In this document: positions 8,753-16,621 of the stretch, piece by piece
How the letters are laid out: the number at the start of each line of letters is the position of its first letter
Position numbering within the stretch: position 1 is the first letter of the stretch
DNA from: Tous-C4FEB sp044356555
Lineage (GTDB): Bacteria; Verrucomicrobiota; Verrucomicrobiia; Opitutales; Opitutaceae
Assembly (NCBI GenBank): GCA_044356555.1
Contig: JBIKWB010000020.1
Coordinates: 1-64,000, forward strand
Direction: 5' to 3'
DNA: 64,000 nt
Program-made: the position numbers and the translations under genes
The notes under the pieces: model-generated
Seen by the model: only the letters and a program-made list of their open reading frames with translations
Told to the model about the DNA's origin: nothing
The model's database searches: none

Positions 8753-9685
8753 TCAGCAGATGCGGCCGCGTTTGCCGGCGGTGGTGTGACCGGGGGGATT
8801 GACGCCGATCCAGCGGTCGTCGATCGGTTCGCTGGCGCGTTGGTAACGGGCGTCGCTGGAGATGCGGAGGCGGTTCTCGGTGCGGTTGTCGAGGGAGGCG
8901 TGCACGAGAAACATCCCGAAGGTGATGAAGTCGCCGGGTTCAAATTCGGCGGTGAGCCAGCGACCGCCGAATTTGTTGCGGAGGACGGGCGGGTTGTGCG
9001 AGAGCGTGCCGCTAAACGTCCAGCCGAAGCCCTTCGCGCCGCTGGTGGCGTTCTTGACCTGATCGGGCTTGTTCTCGCAGTAGGAATCGACGTCGCGGTA
9101 AACGTAGTTTTCCAGCAGATCCATGCGCTTGTGCGAACCCTCGAGGACCATGAGGCCGCCGAGCTCGAAGGAGATGTCGCCGTAGGGCAGCCAGCACGTC
9201 ATGTGACCGTGCGTGCCGCGGCCCATGTAAGGCAGGTCGCAGTGGGGGTTGGTGCCCTTGCCGGGGCCGATGGCGCGGAGCCAGGTGAAGTCGTAGTGGC
9301 GGATTTCCTCGCCGTAGAATTGGCGGTAGAATTCAGGCAGGCGGCCCGAGTAGAGCAGGTCCTGGATCTTCGCATTGTTGTTGGTGAGCTCGGGCTTGAA
9401 GACGTAGCCGGCACCCGGTTTGCAGATACCGTCGATCCGCGGAAAATTCTCATCGAGGACGCCGGCTTCGGCGAGGCCGTCGGTGAGGCTGGCGCGGGCG
9501 TCGAGCACCTGCTCGCGGTCGAGGTAGCCCTTCATGTAAAGGTAACCGTCGGTGTCGAAGCGGCGTCGGAGTTCGGCGAAATCGGTGGCGGCGTCGGACG
9601 AGTCGCGCAGGATTCCAAATTTATCTTCGCTCGTATCGAGCGGATGACCGAATGACCAGATTTGCGGAAGGGTGGCGGTGCTCAT
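8753..9685 (-). CDS. Phytanoyl-CoA dioxygenase (PhyH) family protein
   Basis: 310 residues with the Fe(II)/2-oxoglutarate double-stranded beta-helix. The metal triad is visible as H148-C-D150 (in NPHCDLPYMGRG) and the distal H262 (in FLVHASLDN), and the 2-oxoglutarate-binding arginine is likely R274 (in NRLRISSDARY). The conserved DGYLYMKGYLD start and PGDFITF stretch also fit. Such enzymes hydroxylate small molecules using oxygen and 2-oxoglutarate. It is divergent from an AraC-type regulator that probably controls it and upstream of a ferritin-like protein. The C-terminus (GKRGRIC) is normal in length. The substrate is unknown. Confidence 0.92.
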   Translation of the reverse strand: MSTATLPQIWSFGHPLDTSEDKFGILRDSSDAATDFAELRRRFDTDGYLYMKGYLDREQVLDARASLTDGLAEAGVLDENFPRIDGICKPGAGYVFKPELTNNNAKIQDLLYSGRLPEFYRQFYGEEIRHYDFTWLRAIGPGKGTNPHCDLPYMGRGTHGHMTCWLPYGDISFELGGLMVLEGSHKRMDLLENYVYRDVDSYCENKPDQVKNATSGAKGFGWTFSGTLSHNPPVLRNKFGGRWLTAEFEPGDFITFGMFLVHASLDNRTENRLRISSDARYQRASEPIDDRWIGVNPPGHTTAGKRGRIC

Positions 9686-9803
9686 GTGTGATATGGAAGA
9701 GGACGGTTAGGGTAGGCGGCGAGATCGATGGTCGAAGATACACCCGAATGAGGGCGGACAAAATGGTTGTAATGGGATTTCGCATGTAGATTTTGGTCCA
9801 ACG
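9686..9803. promoter_or_regulatory. Divergent promoter region, dioxygenase / AraC regulator
   Basis: 118 bases between two divergently transcribed starts. AT-richer patches (around 9755-9800) are the likely promoters. The arrangement implies that the AraC protein acts here. I see no clean operator repeat and no clear -35/-10 pair. Confidence 0.45.
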
Positions 9804-10643
9804 ATGTCAGTCTCATTTCGGACGCAACCTTGGTTGACGAGTGCGGTGCGCACGCCGCTCGGTGAGTTGCAACTCGCCGGGACGCTGAAGGACGCGCGCG
9901 GGCTCGATCCGCGGGCGATGCGGGTGCTGGGGAGCTTTTCGTTGATCTACATGGTGGATCTGGACGGGTACTATTGCGACGCGCACGGGGTGAGGCGCGA
10001 CCTCGTCTCGGGCGACCTCGTGCTGATCTGGCCGGAGCTGGCGCATGCTTACGGCCCGAAGCAGGGCAAAGGGTGGAACCAGATTTACTTTGTATTCGAC
10101 GGTCCGGAATTTGAGTTCTGGCGGGAGCGAGGGTTGCTGTCGCCCGAGCGGCCGGTGCTGCACTTGGAGCCAGTGGACTATTGGCGACGCCGGTTTGAGG
10201 AAGTCGTCGGCGCGGAGTCGCGTCACGGCGCGGGGGCTCCGCTGCGCGCGATGGGCCGTTTTCTGCATTTGTTAAGCGACATTCTGGCGGCGAATGCGGA
10301 CGCGCGGGGCAATCGTGAGGCCTGGCTAGAGCAGGCGTTGCAACTGCTCGGTACGCCCTCGGCCGACGGTTGGCCGACGCCCCAGCATGTCGCCCGCGTC
10401 GTGGGTTTGAGTTACGATAATTTTCGAAAGCAGTTCGCGGCCCGGACTGGCGTCTCGCCGGGCCTGCACCAAAAGCGGCAGCGGATCGAGCGGGCGTGTG
10501 CGGCGCTGTATCAGGGCAACGAAAGCTTCAAGGAATTGGCGGAGCAGTTGGAGTTCTGCGACGTGTTCCACTTCTCAAAGGCGTTCAAGCAAGTTGTGGG
10601 GCTGACGCCCTCGGAGTTTCGGAAAAAAGTGCGGGGCGGGTGA
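9804..10643 (+). CDS. AraC family transcriptional regulator
   Basis: 279 residues. The N-terminal half resembles a cupin-type effector domain (GELQLAG...SFSLIYMVDLDGYY...VSGDLVLIWPELAHAYGP). The C-terminal 100 residues form the double helix-turn-helix: a first helix pair around VARVVGLSYDNFRKQFAARTGVSP, and the conserved FCDVFHFSKAFKQVVGLTPSEFRK at the end. It is divergent from the PhyH dioxygenase gene, so it most likely regulates the dioxygenase/ferritin-like pair in response to a sugar or related metabolite. The ATG at 9804 gives a complete cupin domain. Confidence 0.93.
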   Translation: MSVSFRTQPWLTSAVRTPLGELQLAGTLKDARGLDPRAMRVLGSFSLIYMVDLDGYYCDAHGVRRDLVSGDLVLIWPELAHAYGPKQGKGWNQIYFVFDGPEFEFWRERGLLSPERPVLHLEPVDYWRRRFEEVVGAESRHGAGAPLRAMGRFLHLLSDILAANADARGNREAWLEQALQLLGTPSADGWPTPQHVARVVGLSYDNFRKQFAARTGVSPGLHQKRQRIERACAALYQGNESFKELAEQLEFCDVFHFSKAFKQVVGLTPSEFRKKVRGG

Positions 10644-10681
10644 GGCCGGCACATACCAACGTCCATTAACTTCCGGACGTT

Positions 10682-10757
10682 TGTCATTGCGAGGGGTGCG
10701 CAGCGCGCCGTGGCAATCCAGCTGGATTGCTTCGTCGCTACGCTTCTCGCCATGACA
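10682..10757. repeat. Palindromic interspersed repeat, copy 1 (TGTCATTGCGAG family)
   Basis: The ends are TGTCATTGCGAG (10682-10693) and CTCGCCATGACA (10746-10757), near-perfect inverted repeats. The centre holds the perfect palindrome GCAATCCAGCTGGATTGC (10713-10730). A second, diverged copy with the same ends lies at 45972-46057. It sits between two convergent genes, where it could act on RNA 3' ends. No protein is encoded, and it looks like a non-autonomous MITE/REP-type element. Confidence 0.85.
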
Positions 10758-10782
10758 GTTTGTCTATCAAGGGACGTAGGGA

Positions 10783-13110
10783 TCAGTCGAATTTCGGCCA
10801 CGTCGTGCCGGGGGCGGGGAGCCACATCGTGTCGGCGGGGATGTGGGGTTTGCGGTTCCGGTATTTCTGCATGAGCCGGATTTTCGTGAGCAACAGTTCG
10901 GGCAGATCTTCGCCGTAGAAGAAGGTGTTGTTGCCGACGCCCGAGACGCAGATGACCTCGGTCTTGGCGGTGGTGAGCAGCGCGTGGAGCGCCTGCGTGT
11001 TGGCGAGTTCGAGGTCGATCGTGGCTTGCAGGGATTTTTCGTGGCGCGCGCGGTCGGCGGCCTTGGTCGCGGCGAGGTAGCCGTAGACGTCCGCACACCA
11101 GGCGCAGACGCTGCGCAGCGAGCCGCACCAGTAGCGGTAAGCGCGGGCGCGGTCGTGGAGATCGGTGAACACGGCGAGCGCAGCGGCATTGGCGCCGCCG
11201 GAGTTGAGCGAAACGAGCTGGGCGAGTTTGGCGATCAGCCGGTCGAGGCGCGGGAAGACGTTGCGGTCAAAGTAACCGGCGCTGCGGCTGCCGTAGTCGC
11301 GGCTGATGAGGTCGAAGAGGACGTCTTTGCCGAGGTCGAAGAGGCTCGGGTTGTTGAACTGGAAGCAGCCGTGTTTCTCGTAGTAGGCGCGGTCGGCGGC
11401 GGGGATGGCGGCGATGTCGGGCACGATCGGACGGTCCCACGTGCGTTGCCAACAATAGCCGAAGGCGGTGAAGAGCGGCACGGCTGGTTGCCATGAAACG
11501 GCCTCCTCAAATTCCTCCCACGCGCCAATCAGCGCGGGCGCGGGTTGCTCGCCGACCAGCCGGCGGGCGTAGGCGAGAAGGATGTCGCCGATGGGCGTGT
11601 CGGGGAAAAACTGCGCGGCGCGGATGGCCTCGGGATTTGGCCAATAGGGCGTGGCGGAGGTGTTGGCCAGACCGCCGAAGGCGCTGATGCGGGTGATGCC
11701 GGTGGCGCGGACGGCGAGAAGTTTTTGGTGGAGCGCGCGGGGGAACGGGATGCCGAGCAACGGCTCTTGGTTCATGACCGGGCCGGGAGAATAGTAGAGG
11801 ACGGGCTCAACGCCTTGGGCGCGCGTTTGTTTGAGCGCCTCGGTTTCGCCGGGGTCCATGGTGGGCTGGAAAATGGAGCCGCCGACGCCGGCCTGCTCGG
11901 GATAGCGCGGGTGGTTGTAGGGCACGTGGTAGCCCTTGACCATGAGCGAGGGGGCTTCCCAGCCGACGTGCCCGCCGAGGGCGGCCTTGATGTGCTCGTG
12001 CTCGACCTTAAACGGCTCGATGCGGAGGAGGACATCGAAGTCGGGATTCACGGCGGCGGCGGCGCTCTGGAGATTTTTCAAGAAACGCGCGATGCTCGCG
12101 CCGGCGGCGGCGGCGACTTTGTCGTGGTTGCGCCACTCGCGGATCATGTAGGGACCGCCATTGCGGCCGACGTAAAGCGAAGCGGTGTGCTCGAAGCCGG
12201 CGCCGCTGTCATTCGTCCAGACCGACATGTAGCTGAGATCGGGCACGGCGCGGACGAGTTGGCCGATGGCGGCGCGATAGTGTTCGACGGCGATCGGGTG
12301 ATCTTGGGCGAGGGTGTAGCGCGGCAGGCGCGAGCGGAAGGGGTGGTCGATGCGGGCGCCGCGGAGCGTGGGATATTTCTGGAAAAGCCGCTCGGGCATC
12401 GAGCGTGGCTCAAACATGCACACGCCCGGGCGCAGGCCGTAGCGGCGGCCGATCTCGGCGAGTTTTTTCAGGTGGTTGAGATTAGCCTCAAGATACATCT
12501 CCGGCCAGAGCCCACGGGTGAGCGGAGTGGCGAGGAAGTGGTTGAAACCGGGTGCGTAGGTGTAGAACTGCGGGTAGTATTCGTCGGCGACGAGGTCTTC
12601 GTAGGGCATGTGGGCCTGAAGCCCGTTGACCTCGCAGTGCGTGAACCCGCTTTCGGCTAGGGTGGCGGCATAATGCTCGGGATCCAAGCCGCGGGCGGAG
12701 CGCCAGTATTGCGTATAGCAGCCGTCCCAATGCGGCCGGTGCCAGCCGAAGGTGGCGGGCAGAAAAAGCCCGGTCTCGAGTTTGGCGCGGGCGGTTTCGG
12801 TGAGGCCGTGCGCCAGCAGACGAACCGCGGCGAAAAGGAGCGCGGGCTCGTCGGCCGTGATCTCGCCGGAGCCGTCGGCGATGCGGAGCCACATCCAGCC
12901 GGGCTGTTTGGCGGCGGCAGCGGGGAGCTTTTTGGCCCAACGCCGGGACGCGAGGGCGACGGTGACGCCGGGGCCGGAGGGCCGTGGAACGACGGCGATC
13001 TGGGCACCGGTCAGAAGGGCGAGTTCATGCGCGGCGGTGTGCTCGACGGGGACGGCGGAGCTGGCGAGGTGGAGGCGATGAATGCCGAGTGAGGCGAGGG
13101 GAGGGGTCAT
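10783..13110 (-). CDS. Glycoside-hydrolase-like protein (GH20/GH67-type N-domain plus TIM barrel)
   Basis: About 775 residues. The first 150 (HTAAHELALLTGAQIAVV...ADEPALLFAAVRLLAHGL) resemble the non-catalytic N-domain found before GH20 hexosaminidases and GH67 glucuronidases. This is followed by a barrel-like region with W/H/D-rich strands (FGWHRPHWDGCYTQYW, MSVWTNDSGAGFEHT) and a helical C-terminal region. No signal peptide is seen, so it may act in the cytoplasm on oligosaccharides. The frame extends upstream to 13254, but those residues do not look coding, so I take the ATG at 13110. The catalytic acids are not assigned, and an enzyme on another sugar derivative is possible. Confidence 0.7.
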   Translation of the reverse strand: MTPPLASLGIHRLHLASSAVPVEHTAAHELALLTGAQIAVVPRPSGPGVTVALASRRWAKKLPAAAAKQPGWMWLRIADGSGEITADEPALLFAAVRLLAHGLTETARAKLETGLFLPATFGWHRPHWDGCYTQYWRSARGLDPEHYAATLAESGFTHCEVNGLQAHMPYEDLVADEYYPQFYTYAPGFNHFLATPLTRGLWPEMYLEANLNHLKKLAEIGRRYGLRPGVCMFEPRSMPERLFQKYPTLRGARIDHPFRSRLPRYTLAQDHPIAVEHYRAAIGQLVRAVPDLSYMSVWTNDSGAGFEHTASLYVGRNGGPYMIREWRNHDKVAAAAGASIARFLKNLQSAAAAVNPDFDVLLRIEPFKVEHEHIKAALGGHVGWEAPSLMVKGYHVPYNHPRYPEQAGVGGSIFQPTMDPGETEALKQTRAQGVEPVLYYSPGPVMNQEPLLGIPFPRALHQKLLAVRATGITRISAFGGLANTSATPYWPNPEAIRAAQFFPDTPIGDILLAYARRLVGEQPAPALIGAWEEFEEAVSWQPAVPLFTAFGYCWQRTWDRPIVPDIAAIPAADRAYYEKHGCFQFNNPSLFDLGKDVLFDLISRDYGSRSAGYFDRNVFPRLDRLIAKLAQLVSLNSGGANAAALAVFTDLHDRARAYRYWCGSLRSVCAWCADVYGYLAATKAADRARHEKSLQATIDLELANTQALHALLTTAKTEVICVSGVGNNTFFYGEDLPELLLTKIRLMQKYRNRKPHIPADTMWLPAPGTTWPKFD

Positions 13111-13268
13111 GAAGAAAAAGTTGTTCGAAGGACGCGTAGGCCAAGGCCGCCGGCCGAAAGGCGGCAAGGGCAAAGACCGGGCTCGGCCAGCGCAGACCAA
13201 AAATTTTCCAATTCGCACATGCGCGTCACCCCCTGCGATCAGAGCGGTGAACACCTCCCCAAAAAATC

Positions 13269-13880
13269 CTAGCGATCGGGGCGCGAGATCGTGAAACGCT
13301 CGGTGGTGCGGGTGTAGTCTTCACGGCCGAGGCGGCCGACGAGGTCGAGTTTGGCGGCGTCGGGGAAGCCGTCGGCGGCGAGCACGGAATCGGCGACGTG
13401 CAGGCCGAGGATGCGGCCGAAGACGACATTGGCGGCGCCGGGACCCTCGCCGATGCGGACGATGCTGTGAAGTGCGCACTCGAAGGCGGCGGGGGCGAGG
13501 GCAACGCGTGGCGGGCGCACAAAGGTGCTCGGAGCGGCGGTAATGTTAAACGCCTCGAATTCGCTTTCGCCGTGGGGCAACAGGGCGGCGCAGGCGTTCA
13601 TGGGTTCGGCGAGGGCGAAGGGCACGACGCTGACGACGAATTCACGGTTGGTCTCGATATTGCGCAGGGTGTCTTTGGGCTCGCCGGCGCGGTTGTTGAC
13701 GGGGACGAACATGAGCGTGGGCGGATTGGCGGTGATGCCTTGAAAAAAGGAGAAGGGCGCGAGATTGGTTTTCCCCTCGGCGGAGAGCGTCGAGACCCAA
13801 GCGATGGGGCGCGGGAGAATGGTGTTCGTCATCCATTCGTAAGCGGTGCGTGGCGGGAGTTTGGAGAAATCGAGGTGCAT
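13269..13880 (-). CDS. Flavin reductase-like (DIM6/NTAB) FMN-binding protein
   Basis: 203 residues. The sequence opens MHLDFSKLPPRTAYEWMTNTI and has the family hallmarks RPIAWVST, TNLAPFSFFQGITANPP and KDTLRNIETNREFVVS, which build the FMN-binding split beta-barrel. Members reduce flavin or bind FMN to supply monooxygenases, or act as flavoproteins of unknown role. It is upstream of, and co-directional with, the glycosidase-like gene (gap 158 bases), so co-transcription is possible but not certain. Confidence 0.9.
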   Translation of the reverse strand: MHLDFSKLPPRTAYEWMTNTILPRPIAWVSTLSAEGKTNLAPFSFFQGITANPPTLMFVPVNNRAGEPKDTLRNIETNREFVVSVVPFALAEPMNACAALLPHGESEFEAFNITAAPSTFVRPPRVALAPAAFECALHSIVRIGEGPGAANVVFGRILGLHVADSVLAADGFPDAAKLDLVGRLGREDYTRTTERFTISRPDR

Positions 13881-14145
13881 GGCGGGACGATGGGCCGGGC
13901 GGTGGAAAACGCCAAGCGCCGCGAGGGAATCTGCGCGCGGGCGCAGATTGGAGATGGGAAACGGAGTAGGGGAGAAGGGCGCCTATCGGTAGTTTCCACG
14001 ACTGATCCGGTGCAAAAAACGCCCCTCCATGCCCCAACGTCTGTTTTCTCGCCCTAGCAGCTGAAATTCCACCGGCTCACCGTCTGGTGGATTGTTTAGA
14101 TATGTGGCTTTTCGTGCGCTCGGCGCGAGCACGCGGCGGAGCCGT

Positions 14146-14652
14146 TCAGCGAAGTTTGCCGGAGGCGAGGGCCGGGCCGGTCTTGAGCCACGCGACGTGG
14201 AAGGCGAAGGCGGTGATCGCAAAGCAGGCGATGAGATGGCCGGTCACGAGGCGCACTTGCACGGCTTGGGCGCGGCGGAATTCGGCGGGCGTGAGCTCGC
14301 GGATAATTTTCCCCTTGGCGGCGAGGACGAGACGGTTCTCCGGGGCGCGCTCGGGGTTGCCGCCGTCGAGGAGATTGAGGCAGATGAAAAAATTGGCGCA
14401 GGCGTAGAGAAACAGAGCCACGGTGCCGATCTTCAGGCTGGGGGGAATGTCGGCGAAGATTTCGGAGAGAAAATTTTTGCGCGGGATGCGGCGAAAGCGC
14501 CACACGGCGAGGGGCACGAGGATGAAGAGGAGCGGGACGAAAAAGAGGATCGGGTAAAACGCGACGCCGACGAAGGTGAGGACATGCGCGGCAGCGCAGG
14601 CGGCGGTGGCGAGGAGCGAAATGAGGAGCGGGAGGCGGAGGGCGGCGGGCAT
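14146..14652 (-). CDS. Small integral membrane protein of unknown function
   Basis: 168 residues from the ATG at 14652 (the frame opens at 14700). About four hydrophobic segments are visible: LLISLLATAACAAAHVLTFV, YPILFFVPLLFILVPLAVW, IGTVALFLYACANFFICL, and a C-terminal one (GHLIACFAITAFAFHVAWL). A charged loop (RFRRIPRKNFLSEIF) lies after the second, and a soluble loop (residues about 100-135) before the last. The layout resembles uncharacterised inner-membrane proteins. I do not recognise a named family. Confidence 0.7.
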   Translation of the reverse strand: MPAALRLPLLISLLATAACAAAHVLTFVGVAFYPILFFVPLLFILVPLAVWRFRRIPRKNFLSEIFADIPPSLKIGTVALFLYACANFFICLNLLDGGNPERAPENRLVLAAKGKIIRELTPAEFRRAQAVQVRLVTGHLIACFAITAFAFHVAWLKTGPALASGKLR

Positions 14653-14680
14653 GAGGGGCAGGGAGAGGAGGAGCCGGGGA

Positions 14681-14777
14681 ATCTTTCTCCTTTTTCTCAC
14701 TTTTGCTCGGCTCCCTCAGCGCAGGTTGGGGCCAGCCGGACGGGAGAAAGATCAAGAGAAAGAAGAAAGAGAAAGAG
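14681..14777. repeat. CT/AG-rich palindrome, second member of the 8676-8732 family
   Basis: A pyrimidine-rich arm starting ATCTTTCTCCTTTTTCTC (14681-14698) is complementary to a purine-rich arm starting GAGAAAGAT (14744-14752) and continuing with AAGA/GAAAG repeats to about 14777. Base composition, arm spacing and purine/pyrimidine asymmetry match the element at 8676-8732, so I place both in one family. Confidence 0.6.
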
Positions 14778-14820
14778 TTAGCGGGTGAGGTCGTAGAGGG
14801 CGGGGGAGAGCCGAAGGGGT

Positions 14821-15234
14821 TTAGTGGGGCGTGATGAGGGGGATCGTTTGGCGACCGTATTGGCGATACACGCTGAAGTCGCGGTCGAGCGTCCAGACCA
14901 CACTGGACGGATGGATTTCCGACATGCGAACGAGGCAGGCATCGGCGAAGGACATCGGAGTGTCGGCGTAGCGGCGCATCAGGGCGCGCACGGCGCGGTG
15001 CTCGGTGTGGAGATCGAAGTCGCTGCGGAGGAATCCCGATTCGATCAGCGCGAAAACCTGTTCCGGTTCCTGTCCGTCGCGTTTCAAGAGAAAGCACGCT
15101 TCGGAGATCGCGGCGTCGCAGGTGAGCACGGTGGGCGGAGCGGAGCGCGCCTGGGCTGCCGCCCACGCGTTTTGCCGCTCGCTGGGCGAAAGTAGGGCGA
15201 CAATGGGCCCGGCATCCATGATCCAGATCTTCAA
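14821..15234 (-). CDS. PIN-domain ribonuclease toxin (VapC-like)
   Basis: 137 residues with the PIN-domain acidic set: D7 (IMDAGPIVAL), E45 (AISEACFL), D98 (SFADACLVRM) and D117 (WTLDRDFSVYR), which bind Mg2+ in the nuclease site. It would cleave RNA and stop growth when free of its antitoxin. The start is a TTG whose bases overlap the antitoxin stop (TTGA, 4 bp), a sign of translational coupling; an in-frame ATG follows at 15219. This is the usual antitoxin-first order. Confidence 0.88.
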   Translation of the reverse strand: MKIWIMDAGPIVALLSPSERQNAWAAAQARSAPPTVLTCDAAISEACFLLKRDGQEPEQVFALIESGFLRSDFDLHTEHRAVRALMRRYADTPMSFADACLVRMSEIHPSSVVWTLDRDFSVYRQYGRQTIPLITPH

Positions 15235-15497
15235 CGGCCGTAGCCCTCCATGTGCTTAGGGTTGGTCGCCAGATCGGTCGAACCGCCCTTGCAGGAGCCG
15301 ATCAGGTGCTTGATCACGTCGTAGCCCGTCTTGGCCTTGGCCGGCTCCGGGGTGACACCGTAGGCGCGGAGGGCGCGGCGCACGAGATCGCCCTGCGAGA
15401 GTTTTTCCTGTTTGGCGCGTTTACGGATCGCAGTCCGCTCGGACTTGGAGATCCGGATGGCGAGGGTTTCGGTGTTCACGTAAAATAAGCAAGACAT
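15231..15497 (-). CDS. Ribbon-helix-helix antitoxin of the PIN toxin
   Basis: About 88 residues. The N-terminal TETLAIRISKSERTAIRKRA and the following SQGDLVRRALRAYGV form a ribbon-helix-helix DNA-binding motif; the C-terminal tail (residues 50-88) would wrap the toxin. Such antitoxins bind their own promoter and block the nuclease. I use the ATG at 15497; a GTG at 15506 and another at 15479 are possible. The upstream region is largely filled by palindromic repeats. Confidence 0.8.
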   Translation of the reverse strand: MSCLFYVNTETLAIRISKSERTAIRKRAKQEKLSQGDLVRRALRAYGVTPEPAKAKTGYDVIKHLIGSCKGGSTDLATNPKHMEGYGR

Positions 15498-15571
15498 GAG
15501 ATCCACAAAAGCAAGACGCCAGTCGGCGTGGGCAGATGACTCCAGCGTGCCAAGCGCGGATCAGGCGGCTG

Positions 15572-15700
15572 ATACCAATCGCCCGATCCTATCGCATCTT
15601 TGTAGTGCTCAACCTCGATCGATGCTTGCGTCGCGGGCGTAGCGAGCTCGGCGCGGACCAAGGTCGGACGCTACGGGTAAAAGCATCGGGTGATTGGTAT
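15572..15700. repeat. MITE-like palindrome with ATACCAATC ends
   Basis: The left end ATACCAATCGCCCGAT (15572-15587) and right end ATCGGGTGATTGGTAT (15685-15700) are near-perfect inverted repeats about 129 bases apart. The interior contains a further GTAGCG...CGCTAC pairing and no coding frame that looks real. It lies in the 362-base gap between the antitoxin and metW, which otherwise holds the repeats at 15753-15810 and 15831-15863 and no gene. Confidence 0.75.
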
Positions 15701-15752
15701 GAGACGGGAGCTGAGGGCGGAGATCTGAGCAGGAGAGATTCAGATGGAAATT

Positions 15753-15810
15753 GTGGGAGCGAGCTTGCTCGCGACGTTCGGCTCGGAGTCGCGAGCGAGC
15801 TCGCTCCCAC
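15753..15810. repeat. REP-like hairpin (GTGGGAGCGAGC family)
   Basis: The arms 15753-15775 and 15788-15810 pair over 23 positions with one mismatch and a 12-base loop. The arm begins GTGGGAGCGAGCTTGCTCGC, a sequence I know as a common repetitive extragenic palindrome in Pseudomonas genomes. Whether this reflects shared ancestry or convergence is an inference. There is no T run, so it is not an ordinary terminator. Confidence 0.85.
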
Positions 15811-15830
15811 CCGGAGGAACAGCGAATCGG

Positions 15831-15863
15831 GGCGCGGAGGGCGGGTTGGAGGCTCTGCCCTAC
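15831..15863. repeat. Short GC-rich repeat abutting the metW stop, copy A
   Basis: The run GGCGCGGAGGGCGGGT, then TGGAGGCTCTGCCCTACTT, overlaps the metW stop codon. A close copy stands at 18735-18768 against the yidC stop. Each forms a small GGGC...GCCC hairpin. Confidence 0.6.
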
Positions 15864-16465
15864 TTGGTGAGGTCGTAGAGGGCGTAGCCGGCGAGAAGAT
15901 TGGGCAGCATCGTGCACGGGGATTTCCAGTCGCCGTCGAGGTGGACGCGGCGGGTGATCCGAATCGATTGCGTGGCGCAAAAGTCTTCGAAGTCGGCCAC
16001 GGAAACGGGGTTCGCGGGGCGGCTCTCGGCCCACGTGGTGGTGTAGACGGCGTTTTGCGCTTTGCGGCCGCGGGTGAGCAGGTCGAGGCGGTTTTTCCAG
16101 AAGGCGTGGTTGACGAAGCCGACGGTGACGGAGCGGGCGACGCGCAGGGCTTCGGCGATCACGGTGGCGGGGGCGGTGAGCTCCTGCACGGTGCGCGAGC
16201 AGATGACGCGGTCGAAGTGGCGCGCGGGGAAGGCGGCCATGCAGGCGATCATGTCGCCTTGGTAAGCGGGGACGCCGCGACGGACGCAGGCGGAGATTTG
16301 GTCGAAGTCGAGGTCCACGCCGAGGGCGGAGACCTGTTTCGATTGCACGAGGAAATCGAGGAGTTCGCCGCGGCCGCAGCCGAGGTCGAGGACGCGGGTG
16401 TGCGGCTCGACCCAGTCGGCGATGATCTGCATGTCCACGGTGCGTTTCTCGACGGGCTTGCTCAT
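15860..16465 (-). CDS. metW: Methionine biosynthesis protein MetW
   Basis: About 201 residues. It has the S-adenosylmethionine-binding-like motif LDLGCGRGELLDFL near the N-terminus, GVDLDFDQISACVRRGVPAYQGD for strand 2 and FDRVICSRTVQEL for strand 4, all MetW signatures. MetW works with MetX in homoserine acylation for methionine synthesis in the cytoplasm. The gene follows metX on the same strand, the usual pairing. I start at the ATG at 16465 (MSKPVEKRTVDM); the frame itself opens at 16501, inside a palindromic repeat. The metX-metW gap of 156 bases is mostly that repeat. Confidence 0.93.
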   Translation of the reverse strand: MSKPVEKRTVDMQIIADWVEPHTRVLDLGCGRGELLDFLVQSKQVSALGVDLDFDQISACVRRGVPAYQGDMIACMAAFPARHFDRVICSRTVQELTAPATVIAEALRVARSVTVGFVNHAFWKNRLDLLTRGRKAQNAVYTTTWAESRPANPVSVADFEDFCATQSIRITRRVHLDGDWKSPCTMLPNLLAGYALYDLTK

Positions 16466-16489
16466 GGGGAGGGAAGCGGGATTTTTTGG

Positions 16490-16616
16490 CCCACGGAACA
16501 CACGGAAGACACGGAAAAAAGAACGGACGGGGACGGACGAGAGGCAGCGTCGAGGTGAGAGCGCGGTGTGGCTGGCGGGAGCGATTTCATTCCGTGTTTT
16601 CCGTGTGTTCCGTGGG
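16490..16616. repeat. Palindromic repeat with CACGGAACACACGGAA arms
   Basis: The left arm 16490-16516 (starting CCCACGGAACACACGGAAG) and right arm 16590-16616 are inverted repeats matching at 26 of 27 positions, with a 73-base interior. Each arm is itself three imperfect ACGGAA-type units. It fills the metX-metW intergenic space just upstream of the metW start and so must be transcribed in the met mRNA. Confidence 0.85.
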
Positions 16617-16621
16617 CAATC

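Noticed and set aside
14681..14777. CRISPR-like array in the purine-rich repeats
   Set aside because: The repeats are a single hairpin with degenerate AG units and no regular spacers.
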